A program made the position numbers and the translations under genes. The notes beneath the pieces are model-generated. The model did no database searches. It was not told the DNA's origin and saw only the letters and a program-made list of their open reading frames with translations. Below are positions 46,275 through 56,774 of a DNA stretch of 64,000 nucleotides, piece by piece. The first letter of the stretch is position 1. The number at the start of each line of letters is the position of its first letter. Source of the stretch: Amorphophallus konjac (taxonomy: Eukaryota; Streptophyta; Magnoliopsida; Alismatales; Araceae); contig CM040121.1 of NCBI GenBank assembly GCA_022559845.1, positions 569,458,140 to 569,522,139 of the forward strand, written 5' to 3'.

Positions 46275-47736
46275 TTGAAGATTTGATTTCTGAATACCAT
46301 GTCCTGTGTTATTATGCTTATCATATTCATCATGGTGTTCTTTTTTGAAGTGCATTGAGGGTTGTCTTGGCTAAGTCTGTATTGGGGTCAAGATCTCAGG
46401 GGGAGATGATTTATAATAGGTGTCTTGATCTTTGACCTAATTTGAACATACTCTGAACGACATTTTGCTGACATCATAAGAGAATCAGGTTGATTAGGTG
46501 TATAAAAGAAAATGTTGGATGCTTTACTCTTTAAGGTTGTTCATCTAATTTCTTGTTGGAATTTTCAGCTGTTGGTCCCACTGAGATCAAAATCTGAATT
46601 CAAGATTAATCTTCATACACTGTAACTGTCTTCTGATCTAGTCAGTACAGCATACCTACTTAGTCAATGGTGAGTCCAAAATGAGGTATTGTGTGTTTTA
46701 GTCTGAATCACCTTGGATCTGGTGTATTGTTCTCAAACGGACTCAAGCTTCATTAACAAGGTTTTAAGAGCTGGTAAATAAAAACAAAATTCATAAAAGG
46801 GTTATCAACTTTGTTAACTGCTCATTGAGAAACTGGGATTTTCATCAATGAAGTGAAAGCTTCCCATGTCATGAGATGGCAGTAATCATCTGGTCTTAAT
46901 AGTTGTCTTGATCATACAGAGCTATGGTACATATCTGGTTAGTAACTGGGGTGTCTGGCCTCAGATAAAGGTGTCACCTTAATGTCAACACCAGCTAGAA
47001 TACTATCTCTGTCTTCTTATCAGAAGGGGTAATGTGGTCCTGCCACCGAGTAACTGGGGATTCTTGCCTCTAAACAAGGTGTCTCCTTAATGTCAAAGGT
47101 GTACTTGACAGACTTATCTCTGATCTTGACCATTTTTAAAGATCCTGCTCACTTGAAGTATAGCTTTTGATTTGTTTGTTCTCAATACCACATGTCATTG
47201 TCTTCTGGCTGTCTTACATAATACTCTCTCAGTAAAGACTTATTTTGATCAAACTGGTATCTTGTACCTCACTTGCTTAGAATCTGGTTCTGTGTATGGA
47301 GCAAATCCTTATTCACAGTTTTTGCACAGTCTGACTAACTGTACCTCAAAAATCCTCACATAAAATTAATGGCTTTCTTGATTGACTAAACATCTCAATA
47401 GTCTCCATTTATCTGCCTTACTCTGTCCTGTTTTCTCTCTATAGTCAGCAATTTTCCCTTCTCTGTATCTTCAGATTTGACCCTAGTTTTGATGATGTCA
47501 AAGGGGGAGAGAATTGAGTTGAGGGGGAGTTCGTTATCAAGTCTGAGGTAAACTGTTGCTGTGTTCAGGGGGAGTGAGGGGGAGTGTTCAGGTGAGGGGG
47601 AGTGTTCAGGTTTCATCAAGGGAAGTAAGGAAGCAAGTATGCTTTAAGTTGTCTGCATTAAATATCCTGAATTGATCTCTTTTGAACTTATCTCTCACAC
47701 TTAATATAGTGTTGCCATCATCAAAAAGGGGGAGAT
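46275..47736 (+). other. Sirevirus 3' non-coding tract with multiple polypurine tracts
   Basis: No env-like frame exists here. GTAACTGGGG...TGTC(A/T)CCTTAATGTCAA occurs twice (about 46943 and 47049). From 47500 to 47736 AGGGGGAG-type purine tracts recur at least five times, two in the phrase AGGGGGAGTGTTCAGG. The last, AAAAAGGGGGAGAT, directly abuts the LTR and is the functional candidate. Repeated purine tracts are a reported Sirevirus trait. Confidence 0.75.
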
Positions 47737-49818
47737 TGTTGGATTGTGTGTCTTCCCTAAGTATTTTGATGATGAACAACACTATGTTAATTGTTCTTGT
47801 TATTTTTGATCAGATATCTTGCACTTGAGTTATCCATGGTTTTATATGAAATAACTGCTAAAGAGGTAACACTTCGTGTGTTCGTTCATGTTCTGTCTTC
47901 GTGCTGTTTTTCCTCAAACATCATGTAGTTCTTGCTTCGCGTTTTCACCTCGTGTCGAATTAGCCATGTTGTCGTCTGTTTGAGTGTTGTTCTTTCACCT
48001 CGTGCAGTCTTTGATTACTGTGTTGTTTCCATGTCATCCTTTGTATTCCTGTCTTCGAGTCGTTTCTTTGCATACTGTCTTCGTGATCGATTGGCACTTC
48101 GTCTTGGTTACAACACCTCGTGTTGTACTGTTTGACTTCGTGTCGGTTTCGGTTACAGTCCATGTTGTTTTCATGCCGTTCTCTTTTATTGCCACCTCGT
48201 GTCGTTTTTATTATTAAGTCTTCGTGTCGTTTTACCTCGTGCAGTGTTATCCCGTGTCATTTACTGATTCGACCTTGTGTCGTTATCAGCCCGTGTTGCT
48301 TTCATCTCGTGCTGTTCTCACTATCCTCGTGTTGTTCTCACCGCGTGTCGATTACTGTTTTCACTTAGCATTATTTTTATTTCGTGTCGTTTTTCTGTGT
48401 AGTGTGTGTTTGTCACCACTATACTTCGTGTCGTTGCTTTTTACTTCGTGTCTAACTTCACTTCGTGTTGTTTTCACCTCGAGTCGTTTCCTTATACTCT
48501 GTCCTCGTGTTGGTCTCTCGCTTTAGTCTTCATGTCGGTTTCTGTCGTAAGCCCGTATTGTCCTCGTGTTGTTTTTGCATTCGTAACCTCGTGTCTCTCT
48601 TGCGTATAACCTCACCTCGTGTCATTATCTTCTGTATATCTGATCTGTTACAGAATTTCTCGTGTCGTTCTTATGACATCTCGAGAAATAGTCACGTCGT
48701 GTTGTTGTTACTATACCTCATGCAGTTTTGGTTTTAATAGCCATGCAGCGTATTAATGGACTTAATCTCATTACAGGTCCGAGGAAGAACATTCCACACT
48801 CCAGGGCTGCACGTGATCCGAGACAAGAGGAACCAATTTAATAAAGGCACGTGACAGGATACTTCTGGATCGAGCGTGGGAGGCACACGCATTTCATGCC
48901 CTATCCATCTGCTGTTGATGCTATAAATAGAATCCTTCGTCCTCAGATGAAAGTGATCGAAGTAGAGAGGCATAGAAGAAAACAGGGAAACAGAGAGCCC
49001 TTCGATCCAGGAAAAAGAAAAGAAAGAAGAAAGAATAGTAGAGAGAAATAGAAAGAGAGCAGAAGAGTGTTCAGAAGAATTGTTCTGACTTGCGGATCAA
49101 ATCCGAAGTCTATTGCTCTATATTGAGCTACATTGTTTCCATTGTCTGGCATTTGATTTCCTTCGTTCGTATTTTTCATTTCTTGTTCTTATCTTTCTTC
49201 AACCGTTATTGTTTGTGTTTCCGATCCTCTGGACTGAGGTCGGGGTCCTCCTGTGAGATCAGGAGTAGGGAGAGTCAATCTCCGGTTTGCAAGCAGCAGG
49301 TGAGCTGCTTGTAGGTACCCTCCGGGTTGAGAGGAAGAGGGGTCTTCGACCTCTGGTTCACTAGTAGCAGGGCTGCTACTAGTGGGGTTTCCCTCTTGGT
49401 AAAGAGGAAGAGAGACGTGAGTCTCTGGGTTCTAGTGACTGCTGATCGCTAGAGGTTCCCTCCGGGTAGGAGGAAGAGGAGAGGTTGTTCTCCTGGGAAG
49501 CTGTGTATCAGCAGTTGTTTGGCAAGCTGTGTTGCCCAGCCTTTAGTGAAGCCACACTCAGGTTGAGTGTGGGGTGGATGTAGGTCTGAAGGACCGAACC
49601 ACCTTAAAATCCTCTGAGCCCTTGTGTGATTGATCGTGATAATATTGTGGTATGCCTTCTATTTGCTTGAGCTATTAACTGCACTGCATCTTTTACGATA
49701 GTCAGAACTCGAGGTTAGCTCCGTTTAGCAATATACTCTGCAATAATTTTTTAAATCTACGAAAACAGTGATCTATTCATCCCCTCCCCTTCTAGATCAT
49801 TTCATATTGTACTTATCA
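47737..49818 (+). repeat. Sirevirus 3' LTR
   Basis: 2082 bp, matching the 5' LTR except for about eight substitutions and an extra 43 bp at about 49359-49401 that contains a perfect 12-bp inverted repeat (CACTAGTAGCAG / CTGCTACTAGTG). Confidence 0.95.
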
Positions 49819-49823
49819 AGTTT

Positions 49824-51200
49824 TATAGTGTAGTATCCCACAATAAAACCTTTCACGTAAAAGCGACCATTTATTTCTAAAATATACATATAAGGTTAAT
49901 ATTTATAATTAATACATATATAATAACTTTAAAATTATTTATCACTAATTATATATTTAAAATTATATCTCTAATTAAATTACATTATACATATAAATTA
50001 TAAACATATCTAATTAATTTAAATTATACATATAAATTAACTTTAAAATTATTTATAAAATATTCAACACTAAATTTATATTTACATTAAAAATATCTCT
50101 ACTTAAATTACAATATGCATTTAAGTAACTTATTACATTATTTTACATCTACAACTAATAATGATATTAATATCAATAATTCTACGACATGTAAGATTAA
50201 ATTTAAAATTTAATCCATCTCAATTAAATCTAATATTTAAACATGAATTAAATAACACATCAAAAAATAAATTTATTTCTACAACATGAATTAAAGACTA
50301 TTTATATTATTTCTACAAAATGAATTAAATAATACATCATAAAAATGATATTTCTACACCATGAATTTAATAAAAATTATATTATTTATATAATATGAAT
50401 TAAATAATATATCAAAATAATATTAAATAATCTAATAAAAAAATTTCGTACATTTTTTAGATTAAGAATAAAATAAAAAAATATTTTATTTTTTATTCCC
50501 CCCCTACCGGGCATGGCCCAGCCCCCCATCCCCCCCTCCCCCCGCTTGGGTCGGGTAGTGCGGGTCGATGCGGGTCTAGGCGGGACAGTAAACCCTGAAC
50601 CATAGAGTGACTAGAGACTGCGATTTGAATTCCCATCCAGGGCAACATAACAATTATAAACTCTCCCAACAAAGATGAGAGAATTCTGCATTTTCACAGG
50701 TCCGTGTTCGAAAAAATGGCATTCCCACGGGAGCAGAAAATTTCACACGAGTCTAAACATATTCCTATATTATTCGGATCCATTTAGAATCTAAATTTAC
50801 ATTAATGAATAATATTTGAATTAGTATTCACTTTCTCGAATATGAATAATATTCAAATTTAAATCAAAATAAATACATATATCACATTATTCGTTTCGTA
50901 AAATATTTGTCTATAATATCATAGATAATATAATATATTTTTTCATAATATAATATAATATAAAATATAATAAAATATAAAATTTAATATTATTTTTTCT
51001 CTTTATTATTTATCATCTTAATAAATCTGAGAATAACCTTACGTGAAACATGTTAAACTTGTGGATTATTTTCAAATTGAAACAAGATAATTTTAATAAA
51101 TTAAAATTTTTATTTGAATATTATCTGATAAATAATATAATAATTTATCAAATAATAGATTAAAATTAAATAATTTAAATTTTAAAATAGAGTGGACAAA
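49824..51200. other. AT-rich region with one hAT-like end
   Basis: 49850-50490 is very AT-rich with repeated AATTAAAT(T/A)-like strings. At about 50515-50597 a C-rich then GGGTCGGG-rich stretch ends in TAAACCCTG and strongly resembles, inverted, the ends of the hAT-type element at 37842 and the one at 60745. Its left end was not found. 50750-51190 is again AT-rich. No gene seen. Confidence 0.45.
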
Positions 51201-51691
51201 GATAATCATGTATTCTCTCTGCATGTCCTCCGTCGACATAACTAGCAGCAACTCGCAACCCAGCGCCACGAAGACACGAGAGAGGGAACTTTTCCATGGC
51301 GGGGAAGCGGTGCCCAAAACCAACTTCCTCTCCTCACGAGCGCGACAAAAAAGAGATCCTGGAAAGGTGACACCAGAAAAAGTGGAGGACAACCCACTAA
51401 CCCAAGGGCGCCCCCCCGCCCCCAGGGTGACGGCCTCGCGTTGTGGCACGTATGTAAATCTGACAGGTGGCGATTTCCTATTGGTTTGGAGCAGTGAGCC
51501 AAGGAGTATAACTCTTGCTGTCGCTAGAACACGGCGTCCCAGGTTCTTTTCTGTCACGAGAGTCCTCTCCAACTCGCTCCTCCACGCTTCCGGGAATCGG
51601 GTGCGTACTTGAGACATCAAGTGGCCGGGAACCGATTCTGCCGCCTAGAGGGAGAAAATAGAGAGAGGAAACTAGAGAGCGAGGGGTAGAG

Positions 51692-51733
<42 letters not shown>

Positions 51734-52019
51734 GTTAGAGAGAGAGAAGGGGGGAAGCAGCTTCCACGAATCTCATCTCTCTACTGCTACAAACACGCTT
51801 CTCCTCTCTTCTTATAACTCCGGTTATGAGTGGATGCCACCTTGCCTCCAGCGCAGTCTTGCACCGCGCCTCCTCCACCGGCCTCTCCTTCCTCTCCCCG
51901 GCCTTCTTCCCCAGCGGACGGTAGGAGCGGGGCTCCTTGTCGACAGAGGTCGCGTCCGGTGCGCCGTAAGATTTTGTGCCGTTGTTCGTGGTGGGCGCGC
52001 TGCCGCGGTTGCTCGAGCC
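51201..52019 (+). promoter_or_regulatory. Promoter and leader region of the sugar-phosphatase gene
   Basis: GC content rises from 51200. An inverted CCAAT box (ATTGG near 51480) and a 38-bp GA microsatellite (51694-51731) lie upstream of the coding exon; GA repeats are common in plant 5' leaders. Frames crossing 51093-51620 on both strands have no domain. An ATG at 51834 is in frame with the phosphatase start and would add 62 Arg/Ala/Leu-rich residues resembling an organelle targeting peptide; another, at 51826, opens a separate 32-codon frame. Confidence 0.5.
51694..51731 (+). repeat. GA dinucleotide microsatellite
   Basis: About 19 uninterrupted GA units in the presumed 5' leader of the phosphatase gene; likely length-polymorphic. 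Confidence 0.9.
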
Positions 52020-55000
52020 ATGCCGACCCAGACGACGGAGAGGTCTTCATCTCTTTCATCCTTTTTTCTTCTCCTGTTTTGATGTGATACTTAGTCTTTA
52101 CACATTAAGAAGATGATGGGTGGATCCTGTGCGCCTGTGTGCTTTGGATTGCCGAAGACGTACAAAAAGGTCGCCTTTTCCTTCTTCTCTTGTGTTGCTA
52201 CAGGAAAAATAATCTGATTTTGGTTGGTTGGAAACGATTGATGGAGTTCAAAACTCGCTTCAACGGTGAAATTGGCATGTACCCATTTTAATTTTCTACC
52301 ATGTTTGCATATCTGGGTCTTTTCCATACCCTCTTCGAGGTGTATGCCGTTCTAAATTTTTGAATCGGCTTTTGATTGGAGTGTGAAACCAATTGGGCTT
52401 CACTGGCACAACAATTTGGGATGGATATGGTATGGGATTTTTCATTTTTCATATGTCAGACTTCTAATAGATTGCATGTGTTGATTTCAAAAAGGATGCC
52501 CGGTTTGCATGTTTTGAATATGTTTTTTTGTCGTTTTTGTGTGTGAATAAAGCTGTGCATGCTCTTTTAAAATGTAATATCTTGACATCAATTTTAAATT
52601 GGGAGCGCGCGATTCTTTTTCGTCAGCCTGATTTCATTTTGTTTGAGTTTCTAGGGATATGGACAAAGCCCCCAAAATTGTCATTAGTGGCTTGAGATAA
52701 CATCCGCATGATTCCCGCTTTTGAATTGAGGTTTTTTTTAATTCAATAAATATGGCCTTACAATCGATTCCTGGTTTTCTCTTGTCCAGGAGTTATCTTC
52801 TCAGCATTAGTATTTGGTACATATAGATGAAAGTATGGTCCAAGTCAATGGTGTTCCTGCCATGAAAATGGAGAAAATCGGAAACAGGGTTGTGTAGTAA
52901 TTTGTTCAAGTTCACAGATGATGACTAATATTCAAACATAAAATATAAAATACCAGATTGCATCTGGGTACTAGATTATGGAAAGTTGCACCTAGGAACA
53001 TTACTTTGTGCACAGTAATACTAAAGAACTTTGCAAGCAAAGAAGTGTGAGAGCATTCTGAAGCAATAACACCCATAGGAATCTTTATAACTTCTACTTA
53101 TGACCCTTAAATTAGAGTTTTGGAATCTTTCTTAGATTGAGAGGGAGCATTTCAATTGAATTGGTGCTCACTTTTGACTGAAGCATTATCGCTGTTATTA
53201 CTGGAGATTTCATGCTTTGCTAGGTGCCACCAGGTCATTTTACTTTTTGGAGCTGGCCAGTGCCATTTGATGAGAATTGCATTAAAAGCATTTATATCAT
53301 TTGACAAGCTAAAGAAAGCTAATGTGTGGACTTTCCTGCTGCAGTACATATGTCAATTTCTTCTGACTCTACTTAGATGTACACTGTATTTTTTTTTTCT
53401 ATTTCTTTTTGTTAATGCTACAGATAGTTATTTTAGTGTGAACATTCTTTGGTTCTACTGTGATGCTAGTGCTAAACGAAAATCTCCTTTTCACTAATGT
53501 TTCATTGCACAATAAGTGATCTACGGATAATAATGTTTAGTATGATTGATATAAGTTGTTAACTAGAGAGACAATTTGTAACTGCGTACCTTTGTTTCTG
53601 CCACGTTTTTTCTGCCATGTTCTGTTGTACGTAACTGATGAGTCTGATCCAAAAGAGGACAAGCTGTTAATTTATGGCGTGCAACTTTATCAATTTGTAA
53701 GCACTACCATCCTTGAAACCGACTAACATATAAAGCTACTCCCAGTAGGTCAATAATAATGATGCCCTCGTACCGGATGAGTTTATCCATCCACAACCAA
53801 AGGTCAGAGCTTTCCAGTCTTGTGTTACTGGGTAAGTTTTGGTTGTACCACATTTCAGGTGCTCTTAAGTGATGTGGGACGTGGGGCGACAGCACGCCTA
53901 TGGGGGTGGCCAGTGAGGGACTCGGGTCCCCAACCCTCTTGGACGACCGTGGCTATGGTCTTCACCACCTCTCCCTCATGGAGCACAAAAAAAACTGCTG
54001 AAATTCAGATGCTATTCTTCATTGACTGAAAGAGAGGTTGACATCAAGCTTTTATAGACTCTCCCATAACCATAACCAAATCCAACCCTAATAGACACAC
54101 TAGGACTAAAATACCCTTACACCCAAGAAATTATGTAAAAATCGCATCCAAAAACCCCAGAAAATAAAAATTACATTAGTTGCCATTGGACTCAAATAAA
54201 TAATACGAAAATCTCACCAAAAATATAGAAAAAATAGAAAAGACTTTAGATAAAAGTCAAAATATATAATCAAATGAAAAATGACTTTTCGTCGCCATGA
54301 AATCCATCGCTAAGGTTGGGCGAAATCTGGACCATCCATCAATATTGCTCCACATCATTAATTCGTCATTCTATCTATCTAGTGCACTACTAGAAAAAGG
54401 AACCGTTGTTTAGGGGAAAGGAAAAACCATTATTTAGCAGAATAAACCGTGTTTCTGTTGTCAAGAAACTAAACCAAAATGTCTAAGTCAAGTCTTCACA
54501 TTGAAGAACCCATTTATAGCTGGACCACAATGATTGACTGGCCCTGTTTGAAATCTCAACTGAGATAGTTCACCCTGCTTTGCTGAATCTTACCCTTTCA
54601 GCTGCTTAATTCTCACATTCTTGTCCCTGTTCATTTTTATTCTTGATGTACTCCTAATTTTTCTGGAGAACAACTGTTATATCCCTGCCCCCCTCCCTTA
54701 ACAAGTTAATTGTAGTCTAGTTTGCTAACACTGAGATGGGGCTAGTTTGGGAGATTCTACATTGCTAATCAGCATTAATTTGTTTTCTATCCTTTTTGTT
54801 CACAAAAGCAGATGTTCCTTTGCGGGAATTGCCCCTCTTGAGGCAATATTATTCGACATTGATGGAACACTTTGTGATTCAGATCCTATCCATTACTTTG
54901 CCTTCCGTGAAATGCTTCAAGAGGTAGAGTTCCCTTATTTTGCTTCTTGCAACAACTTTTATGTTTCTGCTTTTCGGTTAGGTGTTGATGTATCTTGACA

Positions 55001-55816
55001 TGGCATGGAATGGATGGTTTTCAGATTGGGTACAATAATGGTGAGCCCATCACAGAGGAATTTTTTGTGAAGAATATCAGTGGTGGGCATAATGATGACA
55101 TTGCCAACTTTCTGTTCCCAGATTGGGATCATGAGAAAGCAATGAAGTTCATGGATGATAAGGAAGCCTTGTTTCGAAGGTATTGTGTATGCCCATTGAA
55201 ACTAACTTCTTTTACTACATATCAAGTATTTCTTCCGCATTTATAATAAATCATGAGAAATGTACAGACTAGCAGCAGAGAAAATAAAACCTTTGGATGG
55301 TCTTCACAAGCTGTGCAAGTGGATCAGGGATCGCAGGTTGAAGCGTGCCGCAGTGACTAATGCTCCCAGAGCAAATGCTGAACTCATGATCTCCATTATT
55401 GGCTTGTCTGACTTTTTTGATGTGCTAATTATTGGAGGTGAATGCGAGAGAGCAAAGCCATTTCCCGATCCTTACTTGAAAGCTCTCAAGGTGCTTGGGG
55501 CATCAGCCAACCACACCTTTATCTTTGAGGTTTGCCTTCCTCTACCAAACTTATGTTGCATGAGATACTGCTCCACATGACGTTCGCTTACTTTTGGTTC
55601 ACTTCTCATATGTTATTCAAGGATTCTGCATCTGGAATAAAGGCTGGTGTTGCAGCTGAGATGCCAGTTGTCGGTATAACAACAAGAAACCCTGAGGAAC
55701 TGTTAATGAAAGCAGGAGCGACTTTCCTAATTAAAGATTTTGAAGATCCAAAGCTGTGGATGGCATTGGAAGAGGAAGAGAAAGAGAAAGCAGCTACTGA
55801 GGCTGCGAAACTTTGA
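52020..55816 (+). CDS. SGPP: HAD-superfamily sugar-phosphate phosphatase (SGPP type), five exons
   Basis: Coding exons: 52020-52042, 54812-54923, 55025-55179, 55268-55529 and 55622-55816; all introns are GT..AG and phases match, giving 248 residues starting MPTQTTERCSFAGIAPLEAI. HAD motif I is DIDGT (Asp codon at 54854), motif II lies in AAVTNAPRANAE, the motif III Lys in ERAKPFPDP, and motif IV FEDSASGIKAG spans the last splice junction. The cap region carries EKIKPLDGL. The closest family I know is Arabidopsis SGPP (At2g38740, 244 residues), a soluble low-specificity sugar-phosphate phosphatase. All catalytic residues are present. The first intron is 2.8 kb and holds a solo LTR. The gene may start upstream in frame at 51834. 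It converges on the dynamin gene. Confidence 0.95.
53870..54357. mobile_element. Solo LTR in the phosphatase intron
   Basis: 488 bp beginning TGATGTGGGAC and ending GCTCCACATCA, short inverted ends typical of LTRs, flanked by TTAAG (53865-53869) and TTAAT (54358-54362), a nearly perfect 5-bp target repeat. No internal region is present, so it most likely arose by LTR-LTR recombination. Family not assigned. Confidence 0.7.
54385..54470. mobile_element. CACTA terminus fragment
   Basis: CACTACTAGAAAAAGG followed by GAACCGTTGTTTAGGGG is a typical CACTA end. No matching inverted end is seen, so this is a truncated element; its right limit is arbitrary. Confidence 0.5.
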
Positions 55817-56774
55817 ATGGTCTTGCAAACAAAGAGAGGGCATACCATTGCGATGTGGCAATTCATACCGAGGGGGTTACATTTTTTTTTCACTTTTGTT
55901 GTCTGTACGTATGCTTTATATATTTTATCAATAAGAAAACCTTTACTAGTACTAGATGAGCAACCTTCAAAGTAACTTAATATATAGGAAATTCTATCAC
56001 ATGATTGGATTACTTGTCTACATGTCTTGTGTGCATGTATAGTGTGTTCATGAATACCATGGAAGCCCTGTGATCAGTGATGCCAACAGTGTAGACATCA
56101 TGAAAAACCACCTTGTATGTTAACTGCTATTGATCACCGAATGTCCCTTTTCTTTTCACGAACTAAAAAATAGTGAGAGTTGGATAGATCCTTGTATGTT
56201 TATGAGCCTTTAACGCGTACACTTCATTGGTTGTACCTGTGCGGTGTATCCACATTCAACCAGAAATGCATCAGATAGAAGTCACCTCTGGTTTTGAATA
56301 TAACACTTACGATTGTTTTTTAATTGTGGCATGAAGAAATAGTATGATTCTTCGCAATAAAACTACTACTGAGATAAATTATAAACTTCTCTCAATGTGA
56401 CATTTCACAGACTCAGAAACTTGTCTAGTCTGGAAAACAAACCACCATCGGTCTTTGGACACGGTTACTCTTAATTGCACAGCCAGAACAATGTGCTTTA
56501 AGCCTAATCCAGGGGCCCCAAAAATTTCTAATTTCTTACTCTGAAAGCATATAACAATACAGCAAACTACAAAGGCCTGATAACAGGGGTTTAATCACAG
56601 CCCACAAAGCGGTGGTTGGCAAGAAACACAAAATTGCTTCACAAAAAATTGGTCTAGACGGTGAAATAATTTCTAAAATCAACAAAACGCACTCTTAAGA
56701 CATGGCCCTCGGGGCGCATCTGCATTCTGCAATCCATGCCCCATCATGTCATGTCGTCCGCTAACCCAACCTCA
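55817..56774. other. Convergent 3' region of the phosphatase and dynamin genes
   Basis: It contains the phosphatase 3' untranslated region, with AATAAG and ATCAATAAG-like polyadenylation strings near 55930, and the dynamin 3' untranslated region on the other strand. No further gene seen. Confidence 0.6.

Larger units (their letters stand above)
38894..49818 (+). mobile_element. Complete Sirevirus-like (SIRE/Maximus) Copia retrotransposon
   Basis: 10,925 bp with LTRs TGTTGG...ATCA, a perfect 5-bp target duplication AGTTT (38889-38893, 49819-49823), a tRNA-iMet primer site (TTGGTATCAGAGA, from 40934), gag, pol, a 1.46-kb non-coding tract and a polypurine tract (to 47736). Domain order PR-INT-RT-RH marks Copia. 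The long gag with coiled coil, the several G-rich purine tracts before the 3' LTR and the 2-kb LTRs fit the Sirevirus genus. No env-like frame is present. The LTRs differ by about eight substitutions over 2.04 kb plus one 43-bp indel, so this is a very recent insertion. Confidence 0.96.
52043..54811 (+). other. Long first intron of the phosphatase gene
   Basis: Donor AG|GTCTTC and acceptor AAAAGCAG. Apart from the solo LTR and the CACTA end listed separately, the sequence is T-rich intronic DNA with no supported gene; short frames (53156-53497 and others) lack domains. Confidence 0.7.

Noticed and set aside
46275..47736. env-like gene of the Sirevirus
   Set aside because: The longest frame is 74 codons, with no signal peptide or transmembrane pattern; the tract is non-coding.
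51093..51620. 175-codon minus-strand and 134-codon plus-strand frames
   Set aside because: They overlap each other in the phosphatase promoter, with no domain; the minus frame runs into AT-rich non-coding DNA.
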